Source of the DNA: Akkermansia muciniphila
GTDB taxonomy: Bacteria > Verrucomicrobiota > Verrucomicrobiia > Limisphaerales > SXTU01
DNA length: 64,000 nucleotides
Assembly (NCBI GenBank): GCA_945874145.1
Contig: CAMCFN010000001.1
Span: 62,001-126,000 of the forward strand
Direction: 5' to 3'
The position numbers were made by a program, and so were the translations under genes. The notes beneath the pieces are model-generated. The model saw only the letters and a list, made by a program, of their open reading frames with translations. It was not told where the DNA came from and did no database searches. Of this stretch, positions 44,032-55,100 are shown piece after piece (the first letter of the stretch is position 1; the number at the start of each line of letters is the position of its first letter).

Positions 44032-45369
44032 TCACATCCCGGGCAATGGCCGCCCCGGCATCGGCGCAGGCAGGGCCTTCCAAGTGAAGGTTGGCTGATA
44101 GCGGATCGCCGCCAGGTGCGGCGTCTCCAGCCGTCGCCCGCCCTGTAGGCGGGATTGAAAGGCCGCCGCGAGAATGCCCGTGGTCAACAGCGTGCGCTCG
44201 ATCGGCCAGGTGGGCTTGCCGGTGTAAATCATCTGCTCGATGCCCTGCACGAGGAACCCAAAGTGCCCAAGTGGCCGCGCCTCCTGCGTCCAAAACGCGG
44301 TCGCCGGCCGGTCCTTCCGCCCTTGCTCCTCCCACGCCACGATCCACTCGTTGTGGCCGTCCTTGCGGTCATGGAGCAACACGCTCTTGAAGCCGTCGCA
44401 ATGCTCAATGAAGAACGCGGCCGGACTGCGCACCTGTTCCTCGAAGGGCTTCTTGAACCGGGCCTTGTTCTCGCGCGCATCCACGGCCGCTTGGAACACT
44501 GCGCGGCTGAAACGGCCTCGGCGCAATTCCTCCCAGACTTCCGGCCCCTCCATGAGCTGCACCGCCGCCACGCCGCTCTCCCCGCCGCGCCGCCGCTCGG
44601 AAAGCGCCTGCAACGCCTCCAGCCCGTGAAAGCCATAGCCTTCAAGCGGCCCATACGAAAGCCCCACCGCCTCCGTGGCAGGCACGCCCAGCTTCATCTC
44701 CACCGCCGGATGCCGCCACCCGCCCGGCACCGAGGAGCCTGCCATCAACGGCACACCCAGCTCGCGCGCGGTGTCATACATCCACTTCGCGTCGGTCCAG
44801 TTCCACGCGAGATGTTTGTCCGTGAACACGGGCACACTGCGCCCGCTCTGGCGGAACACCGCCGCCGTCTCCTCGAAGAACCGTCGGCGCGGATACATGA
44901 TCTGCCCCGTGTCTGAAAGCGGATACTTGCCGTGCTCGCCGATGAGCAGCACGCCATCCACGGCGAGCGTCTTGCCACCCAACGTGAGCGCTTGCTCAAT
45001 GCTTCCGGCGAGCAGGAAACCGTGCTCCTGGGCCAGCCGTTCGCTGGTATCGCGCGGATGCTTCTGGTCCACGTGCATGCTGACGAGCTTCAGGTTGGGC
45101 CAGCCGTTGCCCGGCGGCCACGCGCCCTTTCCGTCCATCGAATGGCTGTGCAACAGCCGACCCACAATCACATCGCCGTGCGAGTTGTGAATGTATTCGG
45201 TGACGATGGCGGCCACGCGCTTGGGCGGCGCGATCGCCGCGCGGGACCATTCCGCACCCGCTGCCAGCGCCAGCCCGCCGATGAACTGTCGGCGGGAAGC
45301 TCCCCCCGTGGACCTCGGAGCAGAACGCGACGAGACGGCCGGAACAAGAGTCGGTTGGTTGGATTGCAC
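44032..45369 (-). CDS. Tat-exported protein of unknown function
   Basis: A 445-aa protein; start placed at the GTG at 45369 so that a twin-arginine leader (GGASRRQFIGGLALAAGAEW) lies near residues 27-45. The mature part has VAAIVTEYIHNSHGDVIVGRLLHSHSMDGKG, VDGVLLIGEHGKYPLSDTGQIMYPRRRF and a VPVFTDKHLAWNW segment. No known catalytic motif was recognised. Such proteins are frequent in secreted complements of PVC bacteria. The open frame reaches upstream to 45525 but that part looks non-coding. Confidence 0.6.
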   Translation of the reverse strand: MQSNQPTLVPAVSSRSAPRSTGGASRRQFIGGLALAAGAEWSRAAIAPPKRVAAIVTEYIHNSHGDVIVGRLLHSHSMDGKGAWPPGNGWPNLKLVSMHVDQKHPRDTSERLAQEHGFLLAGSIEQALTLGGKTLAVDGVLLIGEHGKYPLSDTGQIMYPRRRFFEETAAVFRQSGRSVPVFTDKHLAWNWTDAKWMYDTARELGVPLMAGSSVPGGWRHPAVEMKLGVPATEAVGLSYGPLEGYGFHGLEALQALSERRRGGESGVAAVQLMEGPEVWEELRRGRFSRAVFQAAVDARENKARFKKPFEEQVRSPAAFFIEHCDGFKSVLLHDRKDGHNEWIVAWEEQGRKDRPATAFWTQEARPLGHFGFLVQGIEQMIYTGKPTWPIERTLLTTGILAAAFQSRLQGGRRLETPHLAAIRYQPTFTWKALPAPMPGRPLPGM

Positions 45370-45558
45370 GGGCAGTGGACGCGCCGAACAATCCGCATCT
45401 TGAAGAAAACTGCGATGAGCAAGGGAGAATCGCCGGTCAGCCAAGCGGGCGGGCCGCCCGCGCTCCGGATCGTGGGGTAGCCCCGCAGGTAAGGAGGGCC
45501 GGGCTGAGGGAGAACGGCCACCCACTTACGAAAACGCGGCGAGCTTTGGATGCGCCGA

Positions 45559-46971
<1,413 letters not shown>

Positions 46972-47009
46972 GTTTGGGAAAGAGGTAAGAGTTTGAGTCG
47001 TCGGCTGGC

Positions 47010-48272
47010 TTACAGGGCAACGTCCTTCTCGGCGAAACCTTCGATGGCCGCGAGCAGGTCCACGGTGAACCGCGCTGCTGCGCCGCCATCAATGACACGG
47101 TGGTCGTAGCTGATGGCAATGGGCAGCATCATGCGCTGGACAATTTGCTTCTCGCGCACGACGGCTTTCAACGCGCCTTTGCCGAGGCCGAGGATGGCGA
47201 CCTCGGGCTTGTTCACGATGGGCGTGAAGTGCGCACCGCCGATGCCGCCTTGGTTCGAGATGGTGAACGTGCCACCTTTCAGCTCGTCGCCGGAGACCTT
47301 GCGATCGCGGGCTTTCTTCGCGAACTCCTCAATGTCCTTGGACAGTTCCAGCAGGCTCTTTTTGTCCGCGTCGCGGAGGACGGGGACGATGAGGCCGGCG
47401 TCGGTGTCCACGGCGAGGCCGAGGTGGACGTATTCCTTGAGCACGATTTCGTTGGCTGCCTCGTCGAGCGAGCTGTTGAAGATGGGGTGTTTCTTCAGCG
47501 TGGCGGCGACGGCCTTCAGCGCGAAGGAAGTCAGCGTGAGCCGCGTGCCCTTGGCCTCGTAGGCGGGGGCGAACTTCTTGCGCAGCTCCAGCAGCGCGGT
47601 GATGTCGGCCTCGTCGAACTGCGTGACGTGCGGGATGGCGTTCCAGTTCTCGGTCATGCGGCGCGCAATGACTTTGCGCAGCATGGACATGGGCTTCTTC
47701 GAGATTTCACCCCACTTGGAGAAGTCCACGCTCTCCACGGCGGGCTTCTCGGCCACGGCGGCGGCGGGCGCGGCTTTCGGAGCGGCGGCGAGACTCTGAA
47801 GCTGCGCGATGTAAGCGCGCACGTCGCTCATCACGATGCGACCACCGCGCTCGCTCGCGCGGACTTGCGTGAGGTCAATGCCCAGCTCGCGTGCCATGCG
47901 GCGGATGGAAGGCGAAGCGGTCGGCTCCACGCCGGGCTGCGCGGGCGGCAAGTCGGCGAGCGGGACCTCGGTGACGGCGGGTTGCGCGGCGACGGGGGCC
48001 TTCGCAACGGGCGCGGCAGCGGGGGCCGGAGCGGCACCGCCAGCTTCGCCGATGACGAGCAGGCGCTGCCCGACGCCGACCTTGTCGCCGACTTTCACGA
48101 AGACTTGGCCGACGACGCCTGCCGCCGGAGCGGGGATGGTGGCGACGGCTTTTTCGCTTTCGAGTTCGAGGAGGCCTTGGCCGGCGGTGACGGTGTCGCC
48201 TGCCTTGACGAGCAGGTTGACGACGGTGCCGGAGTCGGCGCCTTCGCCGAGGTTGGGGAGCTTAACGTCCAT
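47010..48272 (-). CDS. aceF: Dihydrolipoamide acetyltransferase (E2 of pyruvate dehydrogenase)
   Basis: A 420-aa protein with one N-terminal lipoyl domain (lysine in LLELESEKAVATIPAPAAG), an Ala/Pro-rich linker, an E3-binding domain (SPSIRRMARELGIDLTQVRASERGGRIVMSDV) and a catalytic domain ending with the YDHRVIDGGAAARF active-site motif. E. coli AceF has three lipoyl domains, so this is a compact form. The gene lies between aceE and lpd, 33 bases after aceE. Confidence 0.95.
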   Translation of the reverse strand: MDVKLPNLGEGADSGTVVNLLVKAGDTVTAGQGLLELESEKAVATIPAPAAGVVGQVFVKVGDKVGVGQRLLVIGEAGGAAPAPAAAPVAKAPVAAQPAVTEVPLADLPPAQPGVEPTASPSIRRMARELGIDLTQVRASERGGRIVMSDVRAYIAQLQSLAAAPKAAPAAAVAEKPAVESVDFSKWGEISKKPMSMLRKVIARRMTENWNAIPHVTQFDEADITALLELRKKFAPAYEAKGTRLTLTSFALKAVAATLKKHPIFNSSLDEAANEIVLKEYVHLGLAVDTDAGLIVPVLRDADKKSLLELSKDIEEFAKKARDRKVSGDELKGGTFTISNQGGIGGAHFTPIVNKPEVAILGLGKGALKAVVREKQIVQRMMLPIAISYDHRVIDGGAAARFTVDLLAAIEGFAEKDVAL

Positions 48273-48305
48273 AAATTCAGATGCGGGTGTTGCGAACAGG
48301 ATTGT

Positions 48306-51017
48306 TCAGAGAAGAACCGGCGCGAGTTTCTCGGGGTTCACGTTCAAGTCCTTGATGGCTTGCGCGACGACGGTGCGCTCAATGGCACCTTTCTTGGCCA
48401 GCGCGTGCAGGGTGGCGATGACGGTCAGTTCCGCGTCCACCTCGAAGAAGCGACGGAGACGCTCCCGGGTGTCGCTGCGGCCGAAGCCGTCTGTGCCGAG
48501 CGTGGTGAGGCCACCGGGCACCCACGGCGCGATTTGGTCGGGCACAATCTTCATGTTGTCGGACACGGCGACGAAGATGCCTTGCTCCTTCTCAAGCATC
48601 TCGGTGACGCGCGGCTTCTTCGCCGGCTCGGTGGGATGCAGCATGTTCCAACGCTCGCACCGGAGGGCGTCGTTGCGGAGCAGCTTGTAGTTGGTCGCGC
48701 TCCAGACATCGGCGGAGACGTTGTAGCGTTCGAGGATTTCCTGGGCGCGGGTCGCGCTGTTGATGATGGGGCCGCTGCCGATGAGGTGGGCCTTGTGCGC
48801 CTTGCCGGTCGCGCCGGGGCGGAACTTGTAGAGGCCGTCGAGGATGCCTTGCTCGACACCGGCGGGCATCGCGGGCTGCGCGTAGTTGTCGTTGTAGAGG
48901 CAGAGGTAATAGAAGATTTCCTCGCCCTCCTGATACATCCGGCGCAGGCCCTCCGCGATGATGACGGCGACTTCGTAGGCGAAGGCGGCGTCGTAAGCCA
49001 TGAGCGTCGGGATGGTGCTCGCGAGCAAGAGGCTGTGGCCGTCCTGGTGTTGGAGACCTTCGCCATTGAGGGAAGTGCGGCCGCTCGTCGCGCCGAGGAG
49101 GAAGCCCTTCGCCTTGATGTCGCCGGCGAGCCAGACTTGGTCGCCGATGCGCTGGAAGCCGAACATCGAGTAGTAGGTGTAGAAGGGAATCATGTTCACG
49201 CCGTGCGTGGCGTAAGCCGTGCCCGCCGCGATGAACGACGCCATGGAGCCAGCCTCGGTGATGCCTTCCTCGAGAATCTGTCCGTCCTTCGTCTCGTGGT
49301 AATAGAGCAGGGACTTCTTATCCACCGGCTCGTAGAGCTGGCCCTTGTGCGCGTAGATGCCGACCTCACGGAAGAGCGCGTCCATGCCGAACGTGCGCGC
49401 CTCGTCGGGGATAATAGGGACGATGTTGCGGCCGATGGCGGGGTTCTTGAGCAGACCGCGCAGCAGGCCGACGAAGGCCATCGTGGTCGAGGCCGAGGCC
49501 TTGCCGGAGCCTTTGAGCGAGTCGGCAAAGTAATCGAGCTTCGGCACCGTGAGGGCGGGGGCGTTGACGATGCGCTTCGGGAGGAAGCCGCCGAGTTTCT
49601 TGCGCCGCTCCAGCAGATACTTCGTCTCCGCGCTGTCGGGCGCGGGGCGGTAGAAGGGCATCTCGGCAATCTCGTCATCGCCGATGGGAACCTTGAAGCG
49701 CTCGCGAAATTCGCGGAGCTCCTTCTCGTTCATCTTCTTCTGGTTGTGGGAAATGTTGCGGCCCTCGCCCGCCTCGCCCAGGCCGTAGCCCTTGATGGTC
49801 TTCGCGAGAATGACCGTGGGCGAACCCTTGTGCTCCACAGCGGCCTTGTAAGCGGCATAGACCTTGCGCGTGTCGTGACCGCCGCGCATAAGCTTGCGAA
49901 GCTGCTCATCGGTGAGGTGGTTCACCAGCGGGAGCAGCTCGGGATACTTGCCGAAGAAATGCTTTCGGATATAGCTGCCCGGCTCGACCGTGTATTTCTG
50001 GAAGTCGCCGTCCACGGCCTCTTCCATGCGCTTGAGTAGCAGACCGGTCGTGTCGCGCGCGAGGAGGTCGTCCCAGTCGCTGCCCCAGATGACCTTGATG
50101 ACATTCCAGCCCGCACCACGGAAAAGCGCTTCGAGCTCTTGGATGATTTTGCTATTCCCGCGCACCGGGCCGTCGAGGCGCTGGAGGTTGCAGTTGATGA
50201 CCCAGACGAGGTTGTCGAGGTTCTCGCGGGAACCGAGCGTGATGGAGCCGAGCGACTCCGGTTCGTCGCTCTCGCCGTCGCCGACGAAGCACCAGACCTT
50301 CGACTCCTCGCCCTTGATGAAGCCGCGCGCCTTCATGTAGCGGTTGAAGCGCGCTTGATAGATGGAGCCGATGGGGCCGAGGCCCATCGAGACCGTCGGG
50401 AACTGCCAGAACTCCGGCATCAAATACGGATGCGGATAGGAGGAAAGCCCGCCGCCCTCGGCGAGTTCCTGACGGAAGTTGTCCAACTGCTTCTCATCTA
50501 AACGCCGTTCCAGAAAAGCCCGCGCGTAAATGCCCGGCGATGCGTGGCCTTGGAAGTAAACCAAGTCGCCGTTGAAGTCCCCGTGGCGGCCGCGGAAGAA
50601 GTTGTTGAACGCCACGTCGTAAAGCGTCGCGCTCGACGCGAACGAGGAGATGTGGCCGCCGACGTTGGTGTGCGAGTTGGCGCGCACGACCATCGCCATC
50701 GCATTCCAGCGGATGAGGTTCTTGATTTTGACCTCCATCTGCCAGTCACCGGGATATGCCGGCTGGTCCTCGACCGGGATGGTGTTGACGTAGGGCGTCT
50801 GGACCGTGTGCGGCACTTCGAGGCCGGCCTCGTGCAGCCGGGAGACAATCTTCTCGAGGAAGAGCGCCGCGGACTCCGGCTCCTGGCTGGTCAACGTGGT
50901 GGCGAAGAAATCCTCCAGCGCATCGAACACGCGGCGCGTCTCCGCGCGGGCGAGCAGGCGGGCGTTGTCGTTGGCCGGGCGGTTCCCGGCGGGCGCGGAT
51001 GGTTTATGGCGTTGCAT
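48306..51017 (-). CDS. aceE: Pyruvate dehydrogenase E1 component, homodimeric type
   Basis: A 903-aa protein from the ATG at 51017. It is the size of AceE and has the TPP-binding GDGESDEPESLGSI...NCNLQRLDGPVRGN region and the SFASSATLYDVAFNNFFRGRHGDF segment near the start. It catalyses oxidative decarboxylation of pyruvate and reductive acetylation of the E2 lipoyl group. It is the first gene of the operon, with a long leader upstream containing an 18-bp palindrome. Confidence 0.96.
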   Translation of the reverse strand: MQRHKPSAPAGNRPANDNARLLARAETRRVFDALEDFFATTLTSQEPESAALFLEKIVSRLHEAGLEVPHTVQTPYVNTIPVEDQPAYPGDWQMEVKIKNLIRWNAMAMVVRANSHTNVGGHISSFASSATLYDVAFNNFFRGRHGDFNGDLVYFQGHASPGIYARAFLERRLDEKQLDNFRQELAEGGGLSSYPHPYLMPEFWQFPTVSMGLGPIGSIYQARFNRYMKARGFIKGEESKVWCFVGDGESDEPESLGSITLGSRENLDNLVWVINCNLQRLDGPVRGNSKIIQELEALFRGAGWNVIKVIWGSDWDDLLARDTTGLLLKRMEEAVDGDFQKYTVEPGSYIRKHFFGKYPELLPLVNHLTDEQLRKLMRGGHDTRKVYAAYKAAVEHKGSPTVILAKTIKGYGLGEAGEGRNISHNQKKMNEKELREFRERFKVPIGDDEIAEMPFYRPAPDSAETKYLLERRKKLGGFLPKRIVNAPALTVPKLDYFADSLKGSGKASASTTMAFVGLLRGLLKNPAIGRNIVPIIPDEARTFGMDALFREVGIYAHKGQLYEPVDKKSLLYYHETKDGQILEEGITEAGSMASFIAAGTAYATHGVNMIPFYTYYSMFGFQRIGDQVWLAGDIKAKGFLLGATSGRTSLNGEGLQHQDGHSLLLASTIPTLMAYDAAFAYEVAVIIAEGLRRMYQEGEEIFYYLCLYNDNYAQPAMPAGVEQGILDGLYKFRPGATGKAHKAHLIGSGPIINSATRAQEILERYNVSADVWSATNYKLLRNDALRCERWNMLHPTEPAKKPRVTEMLEKEQGIFVAVSDNMKIVPDQIAPWVPGGLTTLGTDGFGRSDTRERLRRFFEVDAELTVIATLHALAKKGAIERTVVAQAIKDLNVNPEKLAPVLL

Positions 51018-51086
51018 TCGCAATCAGTCATTCGGTGGCAGGTCACGACCGCAGGCAGGCAAGCTGCGGGTAGTTCTGCTCGGTTG

Positions 51087-51104
51087 AAAGCCAACAGGCG
51101 GCCG
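51087..51104. promoter_or_regulatory. 18-bp GC-only palindrome in the aceE leader
   Basis: GGCGGCCGGCCGGCCGCC at 51087-51104 is a perfect palindrome that could fold into a very stable stem in RNA. It lies about 70 bases before the aceE ATG and downstream of the predicted promoter, so it would be in the leader RNA. It is also a possible binding site. Confidence 0.5.
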
Positions 51105-51177
51105 GCCGGCCGCCCGTGCACTACAGCTCTGTTTCGCAAGAGAGCCATGCGGATTCGCTTCTCTCTTAGCGGAGCGG

Positions 51178-51205
51178 ACTATACGGGGGCGCGATGGTCA
51201 CACAA
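51178..51205 (-). promoter_or_regulatory. sigma70-like promoter of the pyruvate dehydrogenase operon
   Basis: On the minus strand TTGTGT (51200-51205) and TATAGT (51178-51183) are separated by 16 bases. The leader to the aceE ATG at 51017 would be about 155 bases. The TATAGT -10 box is the same as in the nrdJ promoter. Confidence 0.55.
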
Positions 51206-51290
51206 CCAAATATCTTGGACCGGACCACTGGCACGGCCTAGAAGATCAGCCGGCAGGTGGAGTGGGTTCCGCTACTGCCCTCGCCCAACT

Positions 51291-52139
51291 TCAGAACCAA
51301 TGCGCTTCGGCCCCAACCGCCAGTTCGTCAATCCACAGCGTCTGCGCGTGCGGCAGCTGGCCGGGGCCGAAGTAGGGTTTCAGCAGGAACTGGTTGAACC
51401 TCATCTTCGGGAAATCCGTGGAGCGCAGCACGACGTTGGTCCGGTCCACCACGAGCTTGCCGTCAAACCACGCCCGCACGATGCCGTCGGGGTTGGGCTT
51501 GTCCGCCTTCAGATCGAGCTTGTTGAGCTGGAACATCGCCTTGATGCAGTGCCACTGCTCATCAGTGAAGAGCGCCTCCGCGCTGTCGAACATCTGCGCG
51601 TTATAGCCGCCGCGCAGCGGGCCTTGCGTGAGGCCGTGGGGTTGGTCCTTGTTCTGGATGTCCTGCGCGGCCAGGCGCAACCGGCCATCCCACGGCTCGA
51701 CATAGACGGTCAGATGGCTCGCCGCCGGCCCGCGCCACTGATCGTTCTCCGTGGTCATGAACTGAATCAAGTGCGGGTGATAGCCCCGCCCCGTCCAGCC
51801 CAAGCCTTTGGACAGCCGCATGTGGAAGCGCAGATGAACAGTCTCGGTCGGCTCAAAGATGCGGCGCATCCCAACCGAGTTGGCCGGCGTCGTGCCCCGG
51901 TCCTGCCAGCGGAACTCGATGCAACCGCTACCGGCATAGGCATCCTTCGCGCCGATGGTGAACTGGTCTCCGTCATACCAGCCGCGCTGGAGCAGGCGGG
52001 CATCCTCGAAGCTCTCTGTGAAGAAGGAGGTGCCTTGGGGCTTGGTTGGTTCCGCCGCTGCCGTGAGAGAGTTGTTGCACAAGACCGACATGAACAGAAC
52101 GGCGACACCGCTAAGTGATGCTGCGAGGTCGGTTCTCAT
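51291..52139 (-). CDS. Secreted concanavalin/LamG-like protein of unknown function
   Basis: A 282-aa protein from ATG at 52139 with a Sec signal peptide (MRTDLAASLSGVAVLFMSVLC...). The mature part, EPTKPQGTSFFTESFEDARLLQRGWYDGDQF..., has beta-sandwich patterns such as VHLRFHMRLSKGLGWTGRGYHPHLIQFMT and GIVRAWFDGKLVVDRTNVVLR. A polysaccharide lyase-like fold is possible, but no catalytic residues could be assigned. It is 20 bases after the PVC cytochrome gene on the same strand. Confidence 0.6.
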   Translation of the reverse strand: MRTDLAASLSGVAVLFMSVLCNNSLTAAAEPTKPQGTSFFTESFEDARLLQRGWYDGDQFTIGAKDAYAGSGCIEFRWQDRGTTPANSVGMRRIFEPTETVHLRFHMRLSKGLGWTGRGYHPHLIQFMTTENDQWRGPAASHLTVYVEPWDGRLRLAAQDIQNKDQPHGLTQGPLRGGYNAQMFDSAEALFTDEQWHCIKAMFQLNKLDLKADKPNPDGIVRAWFDGKLVVDRTNVVLRSTDFPKMRFNQFLLKPYFGPGQLPHAQTLWIDELAVGAEAHWF

Positions 52140-52159
52140 GGAGAGAATCTTCCCGCTGG

Positions 52160-55100
52160 TCACTTCTTTCCTGTCGCGACTGGCGCACCCGAAATGAAGT
52201 AGGCGAACAAGTCCTTCACCTGCTGCTCGGTCATCGCATCGAGCAGGCCTTCGGGCATGAGGGAGGTGTGGCTGGCGCGCATGTCCTTGATGTTCGTCCG
52301 CGAGAGCACGGTTTTGTTGCCGCCGATGTCCAACAGCGTGACGGAGGTTTTCGACAACTCAGTGACGAGGCCGGTTAGGGCCTGGTCGTCGTGCGTGGTG
52401 ATGTTGAAGGCGATGAACTCTTCGCGGATGGCCAGGCTCGGGTCCACGATGGCGGGGAGGATGAAGTCCAGGTTGTCGCGCTCGTAGCCGGTGAGGTCGG
52501 GGCCGATTTTGCCGCCTTCCTTGTTCAACGTGTGGCAGACGGCGCAGGCGAGCTTGAAGACTTCCTGGCCGGCTTTCGCGTCGCCCCTCGGGCCGGCGAG
52601 GAGTTTCTTCACCTTCGCGATTTGGGCTTCCTTCTCCTCGCTGCTCTTGGTGAGGCGGCCCCAGTGCTTCTTGATGACCGCGTCGCTGGCGGCGTCCTTG
52701 AACGCGGTGATGGCGAGCAGGTTCGCGATGGAGATTTGCTCCTTCTTGAGCTGGCCCTCGTCCACGGCGGCGAGGAGGCGGCGGGACCAATTGGGTCGGC
52801 TGGCGAGCGCAGCTTGCGCGGTGTCGCGAAGCTTTCCACTGAAGCCGGGGTAAAGGTCGAGCAGCTCGCGCGCGATGTCCGGCGAGGCGAAGCGCTGGAG
52901 GGCGTTGACCAAGTCAAGGCGCAGCGCGTCGCTCTTCTCGAAGCGCAGGAGCTTCAGGAAGGTCGGCACGGCGGCCTCCACGCGGCGCTCGGCGAGGAGC
53001 GTGATGGTCTTGCGACGGTCGGGCTCGGGGACTTTCGCGTCGCTGATGCGGGCGAGCGCGGCCTGCGCGGCGGGCGCGTGACCGAGGCGGACGGCGAAGC
53101 TGATGAGCGTGGGCGTGGGCGGACGGCTGGCCCACAACTCGGCAACCTTCTTCGCGAGCACGGCGGGAACGGACTTTACCGGGTCCCCTTGCAGGCCGGC
53201 TTCCATGCCCTTGATGAGTTCGTCGGCATCAGCGGGGCTGGGTGCGAGGGCGAAGAGTTTCGCGGCGGTTTCGAGATTCGCGGCGGTGCGCTCGGCGGTG
53301 AAGCGCTGGCCGAGGCGCGCGATGATAAACTTCTGCACGATGGGCGCGTGCCAGAAGGTGCTGTCCTCCAACATGCGGAGAATGGCGTCGCGGTCGGTGA
53401 CGCACTTGCTCTCGACGGCCCACCAGAGCAGGAGGGGAACGTGCTTGTCGGTCACGTCCTCGCTGCGCAGGAGCAGTTCACGTGTGATGGGCAGGGCGTC
53501 CTTGCCCGGCAGTCGCGTGACGGTGCTGGCGAGCTGCGCGCGGACTTCGGCGGCGGGTTCGAATTTCGCAGTGGCGAGCAGGGCGACCTGCTGCGCGGGC
53601 GTGACGCGCTTGCGGTCACCGAGCAGGCGGATGGTCCAGTAGCGGACCATTTCGTTCGGGTGCTTGAGGGTTTGCAACGCGAAGGAGTCGTCGAAGCCGC
53701 CGCAAGCGTTCACGGCCCAGAAGGCTTCCAAGGCCAAGTGTTCAGTGTTCAGTGATTCAGTATTCAGTTTGGCGGTCGAGGCCACGTTGGCCTTCGGGGA
53801 CTGAACACTGAACACTGACTTACTGAACACTAGCTCCTTGAGCTTCGGCACGAGCGCCTTGTCCCCCCGGTCCCACAGCACGCGCAGTGCGGTCTGGCGG
53901 TGCCACTTGTTCGGGTGGCCGAGGAGCTTGAGGAGTTCGTCGCTGGACAGCTTGCCGAAATCCATTTTCTCCCAGCCCACTTTCGCACCGGTCGCGGAGA
54001 GCCGGTAGATGCGGCCGGACTCCTTGTCCCAGGTGTCGCGCGGGTCGAGGTGGCTGAGGCGGCTGTCGCACCAGTCGGCGAAGTAAATCGCGCCGTCGGG
54101 GCCGGTCTTCATGTCCACGGGGCGGAACCAGCGGTTGCTGGAGAGCACGCTCGTCTCGATGTCGGCGGTCTGGAAGCTCGAGGTGTCGCGCGCAACCTTG
54201 CTCGCCATCACGCGGCTCGTGAGCGCCATGCCGACAACGATGTGCCCCTCGTATTGCGGAATCGCGCCGCCCTCGTAGTAGAGCATCGCCTGCGGGAAAC
54301 GCGGCTCGTAACCCTTGTGCGCCATGTGCTCGAACCACCCAAAGCGATACGGGCTCATCGCGGGGCCGTGCTTGGACCAGCCCTTGATGTAGAGCGCGCC
54401 TTGGGCGTAATGCAGGCCGCGCGTCTGGCCGTAATTCGAACCGGAGAAGACGCGGCCTTGCGCATCGAACTCGACGGAGAACGTGTTGCCACCGCCCTCG
54501 GCAAAGACCTCGAAGTCGCCGCTCACGGGATGATAACGCCAGATGGCCTGGCCGAGGAACTTCACGCCCTTGATGTCCGCCGTGCAGGTGCTGCCGTGCG
54601 CGCCGTAAAGCCAGCCGTCCGGCCCCCACGCGAGCGAGTTCGCGCCGCTGTGCGTGTCTTCGAGGCCGAAGCCGGAGAGCTTCACCTCGGGCGGGCCGTC
54701 GGGGATGTCGTCACGGTTCTTGTCCGGGTAGAAGAGGAGATACGGCGGGTTCAACACCCACACGCCGCCGCGACCGGTGACGACACTGCGCGCAATGTTC
54801 AGGTCGGAGACGAAGTCCTTGGCCTTGTCGAAGACGCCGTCGCCGTTGGTGTCCTCGAGGATGGTGATGCGGTCCTTGCCCTTGAAGTGGTTCGGCGGCG
54901 GCGGCGGAACCTTGTCGTAAATGGCGCGGAGGTATTGATCATACTTCGTGACCTTGAGACCGGCGGGGAAAGGGTATTGGAGATACTGCACGACCCACAT
55001 CCGGCCACGGTCATCGAAGTGGATATTCAGCGGCTGGCGGACCATCGGCTCGGTGGCGGCGAGGTCCCAGCGGAGGCCGGGGGCGACTTGGAATTGCGCG

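Noticed and set aside
47100-50039. Long open frame (979 codons) on the plus strand
   Set aside because: It is antisense to aceF and aceE and shows only biased composition.
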